Below, one piece after another: positions 25,807-36,099 of a stretch of 64,000 nucleotides of DNA. The stretch comes from Falsiroseomonas ponticola (lineage in GTDB: Bacteria > Pseudomonadota > Alphaproteobacteria > Acetobacterales > Acetobacteraceae). Positions within the stretch are counted from its first letter, which is position 1, and each line of letters starts with the position of its first letter. Location: positions 124,001-188,000 of the forward strand of contig NZ_JAERQN010000001.1 of NCBI RefSeq assembly GCF_016805305.1. The letters run 5' to 3'. Below the pieces are notes generated by a model. It did not search any database. It was not told where the DNA came from and was given only the letters and a program-made list of their open reading frames with translations. Position numbers and translations under genes: made by a program.

Positions 25807-27260
25807 AGGTTGCGCCTCGCCGTCGCGGCATCCGCGCCCGCGAGCTTCCCGAAGACGAGCCCCTTCAGCACCGACGTCGCGCCCGTATAGGTGCCGTAAT
25901 ACATGCCGACGACCTCGCCCGCGGCGTAGAGCCCGGGGATCGGATCGCCGCCCGTGTCCAGCACGCGCGCCTTGCCGTCCACGCGCACGCCGCCGAAGGT
26001 GAAGACATTGGCGGAGATGATGGGATAGGCGTGGAAGGGGCCGGTCACGAGCGGCGTCGCCCAGTTCGACTTGCGCGGCATCAGCCCCTGCGTCGCCAGC
26101 CCATCCAGCTGCAGCGGCTTCCAGTCGCCCGGCACGCAGGCGGCGTTGTACCCGGCCACCGTCTCCACCAGCGCCGCTTCCGGCAGGCCGATGGCGCGTG
26201 CCAGGGCCTCGATGCTCTCGCCCTCGATCGGCGGCTGGTCGGTGCGCAGGCCGAGCCGCCAGTTGGGAATCTCCCGGTGCCGGGCGTCCAGGATCACCCA
26301 GGCGATGCCGTCGCGCTGGTCGTAGATGCGGCGCGTCACGCGCTCATAGGTCGCGTCCACCGTGCCCGGCGCCTCATCCACGAAGCGGCGGCCTTCCTTG
26401 TTGACCAGGATGCCATAGGGGAAGAGGAAGACCGACGGCTCCGCGATGGAGGAGCGCGGGTCGATCGGCTCCGCATGGTAGCTGCCGAAATCGCCGCTCG
26501 GCGCCGCCCCGATGTCGAGCGCCATGCGGATGCCCTCGCCCCGGTTGAACAGCCCGCCCTTGCAGATGGTGCGGAGGAAGGAGGAGCGCGGGCCGAGGTA
26601 GCGCGTGGACATCTCCGCATCGCCCTCGAAGCCCCCGCAGGCCAGCGTCACGGGCCCGTGGAAGCGCAGCATCCGCCCGGCCTGGCGCGCGACCAGCCCG
26701 GTGACGCGGCCTTCCTCGTCCTGGATCAGCTTCTGCGCCGTCGTCTCGTAGCGGAAGGCGACGCCCAGCGCCTCCGCGCGCCTGGCCAGCGCCTCCACCA
26801 GCGCCGCGCCGCCGCCGACCGGCAGCAGGCGCGGCTGGGATTTCGTCAGGAACTGCGTCGGCAGGAAGTCGAAGCGCACGCCCATGGTCTTCAGCCAGGC
26901 GATGGTCGGCCCGGCCTGGTTGGCGAATTCCTGCACCACATCGGGATCGATCATCGACAGCGCGCGCGCATGGCCGGCGCGATCCGCCATAGGGCGCGCA
27001 ACCTCCGGCGCCAGGTCGGGATCGGCATAGGGCAGCGCGCCATTCTCCGCGAGGTGCGTCTCGAAATCGTCGGTGACCTCGCTCTCGCTCTTCATGCGGA
27101 GATAGGCCTCGGTGTAGCGGCTCTGCCCGCCGCGCTCGGCCTGCGGCGCGCGTTCCAGCACCACCACGCGCGCCCCCTGCTCGGCGGCCGCCACGGCGGC
27201 GGAAAGCCCCGCCACGCCACAGCCCGCCACCACCAGGTCGAATCCCTCCCCCGCTGCCAT
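25803..27260 (-). CDS. FAD-dependent tricarballylate dehydrogenase-like flavoprotein (TcuA family)
   Basis: 485-residue member of the fumarate reductase/succinate dehydrogenase flavoprotein family. Dinucleotide motif FDLVVAGCGVAGLSAAVAAAEQGARVVVLERA at the N-terminus, RGGQSRYTEAYLR, and the FAD-closing motif at the C-terminus (GLYAAGEVVG). TcuA oxidises tricarballylate to cis-aconitate; this protein may act on that or a related tricarboxylate. I start at 27260 (MAAGEGFDL, preceded by AGGGGAG). It is the first gene of the eight-gene leftward operon and divergent from a LysR gene. No tcuB follows. Confidence 0.82.
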   Translation of the reverse strand: MAAGEGFDLVVAGCGVAGLSAAVAAAEQGARVVVLERAPQAERGGQSRYTEAYLRMKSESEVTDDFETHLAENGALPYADPDLAPEVARPMADRAGHARALSMIDPDVVQEFANQAGPTIAWLKTMGVRFDFLPTQFLTKSQPRLLPVGGGAALVEALARRAEALGVAFRYETTAQKLIQDEEGRVTGLVARQAGRMLRFHGPVTLACGGFEGDAEMSTRYLGPRSSFLRTICKGGLFNRGEGIRMALDIGAAPSGDFGSYHAEPIDPRSSIAEPSVFLFPYGILVNKEGRRFVDEAPGTVDATYERVTRRIYDQRDGIAWVILDARHREIPNWRLGLRTDQPPIEGESIEALARAIGLPEAALVETVAGYNAACVPGDWKPLQLDGLATQGLMPRKSNWATPLVTGPFHAYPIISANVFTFGGVRVDGKARVLDTGGDPIPGLYAAGEVVGMYYGTYTGATSVLKGLVFGKLAGADAATARRNL

Positions 27261-27346
27261 GTGACCGGCGCCGCTCCCCTTTGCTTGGACGGGCAGAGCC
27301 TTCACCCGCGACGGCCGGAGGGCAACGGCCGAGGACGCCGGTGGCG

Positions 27347-27373
27347 CCGAAGACAGTCTTCGGATTTCCCGAA
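27347..27373. promoter_or_regulatory. Overlapping inverted repeats in the tcuA-like / lysR divergent promoter
   Basis: CCGAAGA - CAG - TCTTCGG (27347-27363) runs into TTCGG - ATTTC - CCGAA (27359-27373), giving three alternating half-sites 20-45 bases upstream of the LysR ATG. This fits a LysR recognition/activation site controlling both directions. Confidence 0.6.
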
Positions 27374-27393
27374 TGATGGGATAGGCTCCCGCC

Positions 27394-28323
27394 ATGGACC
27401 GGCTGAAGGCGATGCAGGTGTTCGTGGCGGTGGCGGAGGGCGGCAGCCTGGCCGCGGCCGCCACGCGGCTCGGCCTCTCCGCACCCACCGTCACCGCGCA
27501 GCTCCAGGCGCTGGAAGCGCATCTGCGCGCGGCGCTGCTGCATCGTTCCACGCGCAGCCTGCGCCTGACGCCGGAAGGGGAGGCCTTCCTGCCCCGAGCC
27601 CGCGCCATCCTCGGCGCGGTGGCGGAGGCGGAGGCGGAAGCCGGCGGCGACGCGCCGCGCGGCGTGCTGCGCGTGCAGGTGCCGATCGCCGTCGGCCACA
27701 TGGTGCTGGCGCCGGCACTCGCCGCCTTCGCCGCGGCGCATCCGGGGCTGCGCGTGGTGACGATCCTGGGGAATGAGGTGGACAGCCTGGCGCGGCGCGG
27801 CATCGATGTCGCGATCCGGATGGATGAGGTGGAGACCGGCGACCTCGTCGCCCGCCCCGTCTATCGCAGCACCCATGTCGTCTGCGCCGCGCCCGCCTTC
27901 CTGGCCCGCCACGGCGTGCCCGCGCATCCCGGCGCCATCGATCCCGCGCGGGGCCTGGCCTGGGTCGCCGATACCGGCGCGCCGCCGCGCGCCTGGCGGT
28001 TCCAGCGCGGGGCGGAACGCGTCGTCATCGAACCGGCCGGGCCGCTCGCCTTCAACAGCAGCGATGCGCTGCTGAACGCCGCGGCGGAGGGTGGCGGCTT
28101 CTGCTACGTGCTCGGCCTGCTGGCGCATACGCATCTGCGCGACGGACGCCTGCGCGCGGTGCTGGAGGAATGGGAGACGGAGGCGCAGGTCTTCTACGTC
28201 GCCTATCCCAAGGCGCGCTTCACCGCGCCCAAGGTCCGCGCCTTCGCCGATTTCGCGGCGCGGGCCTTCCCGGACCATCTGCGCCACGCCAGCGCCGCCC
28301 CGATCCGCATCCGGCGCCGCTGA
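27394..28323 (+). CDS. LysR-family transcriptional regulator
   Basis: 309 residues. The N-terminal winged helix-turn-helix reads MDRLKAMQVFVAVAEGGSLAAAATRLGLSAPTVTAQLQALE, and the remaining two-thirds is the substrate-binding effector domain (GVLRVQVPIAVGHMVLAPAL onward). It belongs to the CrgA-like branch judged by that domain order and motif. Divergent from the TcuA-like operon with inverted repeats between them, so it probably controls that operon. The hydrolase/LeuCD operon begins 76 bases downstream and could also be a target. Confidence 0.92.
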   Translation: MDRLKAMQVFVAVAEGGSLAAAATRLGLSAPTVTAQLQALEAHLRAALLHRSTRSLRLTPEGEAFLPRARAILGAVAEAEAEAGGDAPRGVLRVQVPIAVGHMVLAPALAAFAAAHPGLRVVTILGNEVDSLARRGIDVAIRMDEVETGDLVARPVYRSTHVVCAAPAFLARHGVPAHPGAIDPARGLAWVADTGAPPRAWRFQRGAERVVIEPAGPLAFNSSDALLNAAAEGGGFCYVLGLLAHTHLRDGRLRAVLEEWETEAQVFYVAYPKARFTAPKVRAFADFAARAFPDHLRHASAAPIRIRRR

Positions 28324-28399
28324 ACCCGTTGCCAGCGCGCCCTGTCTGCGGGAGGCTTCCCGCAGCGCGCCGCGACGAGCGCGCGACGGAGGAACAGCC

Positions 28400-30361
28400 A
28401 TGAAGCGCGCGCTGCTTGCCTGTGTGCTCGCCGGCGGGATCGGGGCGCTCGCCTCGCCCGCCCTGTCGGAGGTCATCCGGTTCGAGGTGCTGGAAAGCGT
28501 CCCCGCCTTCCAGGGCCGCAGCTTCGATGGCGTGGGGACCTATCTCCGCATCACCGGGCGCGCCACCATCGCGGTGGATCCCGCCGATCCGCGCAACGCG
28601 GTGATCGCGGATATCGAACGCGCGCCCCGCAACGCGCAGGGCCGCGTGGAGGCGGTGGCGGATGTGGTGGTGCTGCGGCCCGCCGATCCCGCGCGCGGCA
28701 ATGGGACGCTGCTGGTCGATGTGCCGAACCGCGGCACCAAGCTGGCGCCGCAGCTCTTCGACGATGTCGCGCAGCCCGGCGCGACGCGGGCGGAACAGGC
28801 GGCGGATGCCGGCATCGGCTTCCTGCACCGCCTCGGCTATTCCATGGCCTGGATCGGCTGGCAGGCGGATATCCCCTCGGAGCCCAACCAGCTCGCGCTG
28901 CGCGCGCCGGTGCTGGAGGGCGTGACCGGCCCCTCCCGCGACGAGTTCCTCTTCGACCACACGCGGAATCCCGCCACCGCGACGCTGACCTGGCCCATCG
29001 CCGATGCCGCCAGCCTGGCGGTGACGGTGCGCGGCCATTGGTCGGAAGCGCGGCAGACGCCGCCGGACCTCGCCATCCGCGCCACCGGCCCGCGCAGCGT
29101 GGAGATCACGCGGCCCGCGACCGGCTTCGACGCCGCCGCGCTCTACGAGGTCACCTACACCGCGAAGGACCCGATCGTGCTGGGGCTGGGCTTCGCCGCC
29201 ACGCGCGACGTCGCCGCCTTCCTGCGCCGCGACGGCAGCGATTCGAATCCGCTGGCGGCGCAGGGGCGTTCCACCGTGCAGCGCGCCATCGGCTTCGGCG
29301 TCTCCCAGTCCGGGCGGTTCCTGCGGGACTTCCTCTGGCTCGGCTTCAACGAGGACATGCGCGGCCGCATGGTCTTCGATGGCGTGATGCCCCACATCGC
29401 CGGCGGGCGCCGAATGGCCACCAACTACCGCTTCGGCAATCCCGGGCGGAATGCGCGCCATCCGCAGGACCCGGCCTGGCAGGCCGACACCTTCCCCTTC
29501 ACCTATGCGGCGATGCGCGACCCCCTGTCCGGCCGCACCGACGGCATCCTGATGCGCTGCCGCCTGAACGGCACCTGCCCGAAGGTGATGCATACCGACA
29601 GCGAGCATGAATGGTGGGCCTCGCGCGCCTCGCTGATCGTGACGGACCTGGCGGGCAACCACATCGACCTGCCGCCCGATGTGCGCGCCTACATGGTCGC
29701 CGGCACGCCGCATTACGCGCAGCCCAACGACAGCGTGCGGCGCGTGCCGACCATGGCGCTGCCGACCAACCCCATGCATGCGGGCCCGCCGATGCGCGCC
29801 CTGCTGGTGGCGATGGAGGCCTGGATCGCGGAGGGCGTGGAACCCCCCGCCAGCCGCGTGCCGATGCGCGCCCATGGCACGCTGGTGGAAGCGGCGGGCG
29901 CCGTGCCCGCCGGCATCCCCGGCCTGCCCTATGCCGCCATCATGACCGGCGCCGCCATCTCCGACCAATCCGTGCTGCCGCCGCGGCTGATCGGCGAATA
30001 CCCGGTCTTCGTGCCGCGCGCCGATGCGGACGGCATGGCGATCGCGGGCATCCGCATGCTGCCACTCGCCGTGCCGCGCGCCAGCTACACCGGCTGGAAC
30101 CCGCGCGCGCCGGGCTTCGGCGCGGGCACGCTCTTCCCGCTGCAGGGCGCCGTCTCCCCCTTCGCGCCGACGCGGGAGGCACGGATCGCGGCCAACGATC
30201 CGCGTCCCTCCATCACGGAGCGCTATGCGGATGACGCCGCCTATGTCGCCGCCGTGCGCGCCGCGGCCGACCGCGCGGTGGCGGAACGGCTGCTGCTGCC
30301 GGAGGATGCCGCGCGCGCCGTGGAGCGCGCCCGGGCCGGCACGCTGGCGCAACTGCCCTGA
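28400..30361 (+). CDS. Secreted alpha/beta hydrolase domain protein
   Basis: 653 residues with a signal peptide (MKRALLACVLAGGIGALASPALS). The nucleophile elbow is GFGVSQSGRFLRDFL, about the middle of the protein, in the style of the large alpha/beta hydrolases found in proteobacterial catabolic clusters. Periplasmic ester or amide hydrolysis is inferred. The ATG at 28400 follows GGAGGAAC. An in-frame extension that starts inside the lysR gene is not needed. First gene of a rightward series with the LeuCD-like pair. Confidence 0.8.
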   Translation: MKRALLACVLAGGIGALASPALSEVIRFEVLESVPAFQGRSFDGVGTYLRITGRATIAVDPADPRNAVIADIERAPRNAQGRVEAVADVVVLRPADPARGNGTLLVDVPNRGTKLAPQLFDDVAQPGATRAEQAADAGIGFLHRLGYSMAWIGWQADIPSEPNQLALRAPVLEGVTGPSRDEFLFDHTRNPATATLTWPIADAASLAVTVRGHWSEARQTPPDLAIRATGPRSVEITRPATGFDAAALYEVTYTAKDPIVLGLGFAATRDVAAFLRRDGSDSNPLAAQGRSTVQRAIGFGVSQSGRFLRDFLWLGFNEDMRGRMVFDGVMPHIAGGRRMATNYRFGNPGRNARHPQDPAWQADTFPFTYAAMRDPLSGRTDGILMRCRLNGTCPKVMHTDSEHEWWASRASLIVTDLAGNHIDLPPDVRAYMVAGTPHYAQPNDSVRRVPTMALPTNPMHAGPPMRALLVAMEAWIAEGVEPPASRVPMRAHGTLVEAAGAVPAGIPGLPYAAIMTGAAISDQSVLPPRLIGEYPVFVPRADADGMAIAGIRMLPLAVPRASYTGWNPRAPGFGAGTLFPLQGAVSPFAPTREARIAANDPRPSITERYADDAAYVAAVRAAADRAVAERLLLPEDAARAVERARAGTLAQLP

Positions 30362-30372
30362 GGGGCGGTGGA

Positions 30373-30414
30373 CACCCCGGGGTGGCGGGCCTAAGGTCAT
30401 AAAGCTGGCCTAAG
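30373..30414. promoter_or_regulatory. Palindrome and direct repeats before the LeuC-like gene
   Basis: The 75-base gap between hydrolase and LeuC-like gene holds a perfect 12-bp palindrome CACCCCGGGGTG (30373-30384) and two direct copies of GGCCTAAG, at 30388 and 30407, 19 bases apart. They may be regulator sites for the dehydratase genes; the evidence is the pattern alone. Confidence 0.35.
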
Positions 30415-30436
30415 CCTGCCACCAGGGGAAACGCGC

Positions 30437-31723
30437 ATGGACGGGACGCCGCGCAGCGTCGCGCAGAAGATCATCGCCCGCGCCGCCGGCCTGCCGGCGG
30501 TGGAGGTCGGTGACTATGTCACCCTCTCCCCGGACTATGTCGCCTGCCAGGAACTCTTCTGGCCAGGCCACAAGCGCAACCTGGACCGCATCGGCGTCGA
30601 TCGCATCCCGCGCCCCGACAAGGCGATCATGGTCATCGACCATTCCACCAGCGCGGCGATGGGATCGCATCACCACGAGACGCACCGCACGCTGCGCGAC
30701 TGGTGCGCCAGCCAGGGCATCGAGACCTTCTTCGGCCCCGGCAACGGGCTCCGCCACCTCGTGCTGACGGAACGCGGCTTCGCGCGGCCCGGCACGCTGA
30801 TCTTCTCCGACGAAGGCAACATCGCCTCCATCGGCGCGCTCGGCGCGCTGAACCTGCCGATCTCGACGGAGGTGATCGTGGCGCTGATCCAGGACGGCAC
30901 CTGGATCGCCGTGCCGCCCTCGGCCCGCATCACGCTGAGGGGCAGGCTGGGTTTCGGCGTCGGCGCGCGGGACGTGATCCAGACCATCCTGCGCGACCAG
31001 ACCACCAACTCCGCGCTGCTGCAGGCCTGCGTCGAATTCGCGGGCGATGGCATCGCGACGCTCTCGATGGATGAGCGGGAGACGATCCTGGCCAGCCTGT
31101 TCCACAGCGGCGCCTATACCGGCGTGATGCCGGTCGATGACGCGGTCATCGCCTATGTCGAGGCCCGCGCCCAGGGCCGCCCCTGGCAGCTGGTGGAGGC
31201 CGATCCCGGCGTGCCCTACATCGCCGACCTCGCCTACGATCTCGGCGCCATCGCGCCCATGGTGACGCTGCCGCCGGACCTGCATGCCGCCGTGCCGGTC
31301 GGCGACGTTGCAGGCCAGCGGATCGACCAGGCGACGATCGGCTCCTGCTCCGGCGGGCGGATGGAGGATATGCGCCTCGCCGCCGGGCTGCTGCGCGGCC
31401 GGCGCGTGGCACCGCATGTCACGCTCTACATCACGCCGGGCAGCCGCAACGTCTATGCCGCCGCGGCGCGCGAGGGCCTGCTGGAAGTCTTCGCGGAGGC
31501 CGGGGCCACGGTACTCGCGCCGGGCTGCACCACCTGCTGGGGCTACCAGGGCGTGCTGAACGACAATGAGGTCCTGATCTCCACCCAGCAGTTCAACTAT
31601 GCCGGCCGCAATGGCGCCCGCAGCGCGCGCGTCCACCTGGCCGGCGCCGCCGTCGTCGCCGCTTCCGCGATCGAGGGCCGCATCGCCGACCCGCGGCCGA
31701 TGATGGCGGAGGGCGTGGCATGA
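30437..31723 (+). CDS. Aconitase-family large subunit (LeuC-like)
   Basis: 428-residue hydro-lyase large subunit with a 4Fe-4S cluster: ligands in IGSCSGGRMEDMR and PGCTTCWG, plus the substrate-loop segment MGSHHHETHRTLRDWC. It is close to the 3-isopropylmalate dehydratase/homoaconitase group but slightly diverged, and no leucine genes are nearby. Paired with the small subunit by ATGA overlap at 31720. With a Bug receptor next in line, dehydration or isomerisation of an imported hydroxy-acid is more likely than leucine synthesis (inference). Confidence 0.88.
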   Translation: MDGTPRSVAQKIIARAAGLPAVEVGDYVTLSPDYVACQELFWPGHKRNLDRIGVDRIPRPDKAIMVIDHSTSAAMGSHHHETHRTLRDWCASQGIETFFGPGNGLRHLVLTERGFARPGTLIFSDEGNIASIGALGALNLPISTEVIVALIQDGTWIAVPPSARITLRGRLGFGVGARDVIQTILRDQTTNSALLQACVEFAGDGIATLSMDERETILASLFHSGAYTGVMPVDDAVIAYVEARAQGRPWQLVEADPGVPYIADLAYDLGAIAPMVTLPPDLHAAVPVGDVAGQRIDQATIGSCSGGRMEDMRLAAGLLRGRRVAPHVTLYITPGSRNVYAAAAREGLLEVFAEAGATVLAPGCTTCWGYQGVLNDNEVLISTQQFNYAGRNGARSARVHLAGAAVVAASAIEGRIADPRPMMAEGVA

Positions 31724-32262
31724 GCCCGCGCGGCCGCGCCTGGGTCTTCGGGGACGATGTCTCCGGCGATGACGGCATCATCGAATTCGCCATCATCCGC
31801 GACAGCTTCGGCAAGGAACATGACGAGGCCGCGCTGCGCGCCATGTGCTTCCGCCGCCTGCGGCCGGAATTCCCCGCCGAGGTGCGGCCGGGCGATATCG
31901 TCGTGGGCGGCCGCAACTTCGCGCATCACAACCATGTGGAGGTCAGCGTCGCCATCCGCGCCTCCGGCATCGCGGTGGTGGTGGTGGAAAGCTGCGATGC
32001 CGGCTTGCTGCGCCGCGCGCTGAATGCCGGCCTGCCCGTGATGATCTGCCCCGGCATCCAGGGCGCGGTGCGGGATGGCGACGTCATCGGCGCCGATCCG
32101 GAAACCGGCGTGGTGACGCTGGCCGATGGCCGCATTCTGCAATCCAAGCCCTTCTCCCCCCGCATGGTGCAGATCTGGCGCGCGGGCGGCATCATCCCGC
32201 TGCTGGAACGCGAATTCGCCGAGCGCCGCGCGCAACAAGCCCGAGAGGAAGCGACCCCATGA
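31720..32262 (+). CDS. Aconitase-family small subunit (LeuD-like)
   Basis: 180-residue swivel-domain subunit: AWVFGDDVSGDDGI at the start and DIVVGGRNFAHHNHVEVSVAIRASGIAVVVVES in the centre, where true LeuD has a GxNFGxGSSREHA-type loop. The SRE of that loop is replaced by HNH, so substrate recognition is altered. Overlaps both LeuC-like and Bug genes by ATGA. Confidence 0.86.
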   Translation: MSPRGRAWVFGDDVSGDDGIIEFAIIRDSFGKEHDEAALRAMCFRRLRPEFPAEVRPGDIVVGGRNFAHHNHVEVSVAIRASGIAVVVVESCDAGLLRRALNAGLPVMICPGIQGAVRDGDVIGADPETGVVTLADGRILQSKPFSPRMVQIWRAGGIIPLLEREFAERRAQQAREEATP

Positions 32263-33242
32263 CCCTCCACCGACGCCTGGTGCTGGCCGGTGCCGCAATG
32301 CTCGCGGCCCCATCGCTGCGCGCGCAGACCCGTTTCCCCGACCGCCCCGTGCGCATCGTGGTGGGCTTCCCGCCCGGCGGGAACGTCGATTTCACCGCGC
32401 GGCTCCTCGCCCCCGGCCTCTCCGCCGCGCTCGGCCAGCCCGTGGTCATCGACAACCGCGCGGGCGCCGGCGGCATCGTGGGCACGGAGCATGTGGCGCG
32501 GTCGCGCCCGGATGGCCATACGCTGCTGCTGGGCTCGACGGGCCCGCTCTCCCTCTTCCCCGTCGCCATGGCGCAGCTGCCCTATGACACGCTGCGCGAC
32601 CTCGGCCCCATCGGCATCTGCTACCGCGTGCCGATCGTGATGATGGTCTCCCGCCAGGTCACCGCGCGGAACCTGGCGGAATTCGTCGCCGCGGCGAAGG
32701 CGCAGAAGGGCCAGTTCTCCGCCGGCACCGCGGGCATCGGGTCTGGCGCCCATCTGGCGGTGGAGCTGTTCAATGCGGGCACGGGGGCCGACCTGGTGCA
32801 TGTGCCCTATCGCGGCACCGGGCCCGCCATCAACGACCTCATCGCCGGCACCATCCCGGTGGTGTTCGACCAGCTCTCCTCCGCCCTGCCGCTGCACGCC
32901 GATGGCCGCGCGCGCATCATCGCCGTCGCCTCCGCGAGCCGCGCCGGCCAGCTGCCGGATGTGCCGACGCTGCGGGAAGCGGGCCTGGTCCAGCAGGAAC
33001 TCACCACGACGCTCGGGCTGCTCGGCCCCGCGGGCATGCCCGCCGATGTGGTGGAGACGCTGCGCGCGGCGCTGGCCCGCACCATGCATGACGCGACCAT
33101 CAGGCAGCGGCTGGAGAGCCTCGGCGGCGCCATCCCGGCCGCGGAGGCCATCACCCCCGCCAACTACACGGCCGTGATCCGGGACGAGATGGAGACCTCG
33201 CGCGAGGCCGTGCGCATCGGCAATATCCGCCTCGATCAGTAG
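32259..33242 (+). CDS. Bug-type (TctC) periplasmic solute-binding protein 4
   Basis: 327 residues; signal peptide MTLHRRLVLAGAAMLAAPSLRAQ, then VRIVVGFPPGGNVDFTARLLA, IDNRAGAGGIVGTEHVA and HVPYRGTGPAINDLIAG. Translationally coupled to the LeuD-like gene (ATGA at 32259), so its ligand is plausibly the substrate of that dehydratase or a precursor. No TctAB nearby. Confidence 0.93.
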   Translation: MTLHRRLVLAGAAMLAAPSLRAQTRFPDRPVRIVVGFPPGGNVDFTARLLAPGLSAALGQPVVIDNRAGAGGIVGTEHVARSRPDGHTLLLGSTGPLSLFPVAMAQLPYDTLRDLGPIGICYRVPIVMMVSRQVTARNLAEFVAAAKAQKGQFSAGTAGIGSGAHLAVELFNAGTGADLVHVPYRGTGPAINDLIAGTIPVVFDQLSSALPLHADGRARIIAVASASRAGQLPDVPTLREAGLVQQELTTTLGLLGPAGMPADVVETLRAALARTMHDATIRQRLESLGGAIPAAEAITPANYTAVIRDEMETSREAVRIGNIRLDQ

Positions 33243-33254
33243 CGAGACAGCAGC

Positions 33255-34232
33255 ATGCGCGCAGCCTGGTATGAGCGGACGGGACCGGCACGGGAGGTGA
33301 TCACCGTCGGCGAGATGCCGACACCGACACCCGGGCCGGGCGAGGTGCTGGTCCGCCTCGCCACCTCCGGCGTCAATCCTTCCGACTGGAAGGCGCGGGG
33401 CGGCAGCCGGCCGATGCTGGCGCCGCGCATCATCCCGCACAGCGACGGCGCCGGCACGATCGAGGCGGTGGGCGCGGGCGTCGATGCCGCGCGGATCGGG
33501 CAGCGCGTCTGGATCTGGAACGGCCAGTGGCAGCGGGCGCTGGGCACGGCGGCCGGCTACATCGCCCTGCCCGCCGCCCAGGCCGTGGCCCTGCCCGCCG
33601 GCACCAGCTTCCAGGAAGGTGCCTGCCTCGGCATCCCCGCGCTGACCGCCTGGCGGGCCGTGCAGCTCGATGGCGGCGTGGCGAGGCAGCGCGTGCTGGT
33701 GGCGGGCGGCGCCGGCGCGGTCGGCCACTACGCCATCCAGATGGCGAAGCTGCTGGGCGCCGCGCAGGTCATCGCCACCGTCAGCAGCCCGGGCAAGGCG
33801 GCGCATGCCAAGGCCGCCGGTGCCGATGCGGTGATCGACTACCGGACGCAGGACGTGGCCGCGGCGGTGAAGGAACTGACGGGCGGCCAGGGTGTCGATC
33901 GCGTGGTGGAGGTGGACCTGGCCGCCAATGCCGCGCTGCTGCCGCAGATCGTGGCCAGGGGTGGCCTCTGCACCTGCTACGGCAGCGGCAAGCCGGAGAT
34001 GGCGCTGCCCTTCTTCCCGCTGATCCTCTCCGGCGTCGCGATCCGCTTCTTCATCGTCTATGACCTGCCCGCGGAGGCCCGCGCCGAGGGCCTGGCCACG
34101 CTGACGCGCTGGATGGAATCGGGCGCGCTGCGCCACGCCATCGGCGCCGTCATGCCGCTCGAGGATTGCGCGGAGGCGCATGACCTGGTCGCGCGGGGCG
34201 AGGTCATGGGCAACGTCGTGCTGGACTGCGCC

Positions 34233-34244
<12 letters not shown>
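33255..34244 (+). CDS. Zinc-independent quinone oxidoreductase-like medium-chain reductase
   Basis: 329-residue medium-chain dehydrogenase/reductase: N-terminal GroES-like domain (PGPGEVLVRLATSGVNPSDWK) and NADP-binding Rossmann domain with VLVAGGAGAVGHYAIQMAKLLGA. The Cys/His zinc ligands of alcohol dehydrogenases are missing, which places it with quinone oxidoreductase (QorA)-type enzymes. It is 12 bases after the Bug gene and ends 12 bases inside the opposing deaminase gene. Confidence 0.88.
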
Positions 34245-35578
<1,334 letters not shown>

Positions 35579-35582
<4 letters not shown>

Positions 35583-35989
35583 GCCGCATCCTCCCGGTTG
35601 CGCATATGCATCGCCATGGCGAGGACCTTCGGCATCACCGCCTCGGTCAGCGCGGGGTCCCGGACCTGTTCCGCCCAGGCCTGGCGGAAGCAGGCGATCC
35701 AGCCCTCGATCTCCGGCCCCGCGATGGGGGCGTGCAGGTGCCGCGCGCGCAGCATCGGCGCGCCACGAGACTGGAGGAAAAGCGGCGGCCCGCCGAACCA
35801 GAAGGAGAGGTATTCGAACAAGCGCTGCTCGGCCTGCTCCAGGCTTTCCGGATGGATGGCGCGGCAGGCGGCGGCTTCGGGCAATTCGTCCATCAGCGCG
35901 TAGAAGCGGCGCGTCAGGCGGCGCAGCCCTTCCTCCCCGCCCAGCAGGGCATAGGGGGATTGGGGGGAGGTCACGTGATCGGCGGTCAT
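35579..35989 (-). CDS. Group II truncated haemoglobin
   Basis: 136-residue globin of the 2-on-2 fold: SPYALLGGEEGLRRLTRRFYALMDELPEAAACRAIH at the start, the distal region LFEYLSFWFGGPPLFLQSRGAPMLRARHLHAPI with the proximal His, and WIACFRQAWAEQ. May bind O2 or NO. I use the ATG at 35989 (MTADHVTSPQ); ATGs at 35998 and 36001 would add 3-4 residues. It shares a leftward unit with the deaminase. The link between the two functions is unclear. Confidence 0.85.
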
Positions 35990-36099
35990 GCGCCGCATCA
36001 TGCCCGGGAAGCGGGCCAGGGCGAAGCCTGAAGCGGGTTCCGGCCCCGGCGCGGGGCGCCTATCCTGGCCCCCTTCCAGGGAGCGTCCGGCAAGGCGAG

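Noticed and set aside
26374..28476. Leftward long open frame overlapping lysR and the hydrolase start
   Set aside because: It lies antisense to a well-supported LysR gene and in a frame different from the TcuA-like gene, with no recognisable domain.
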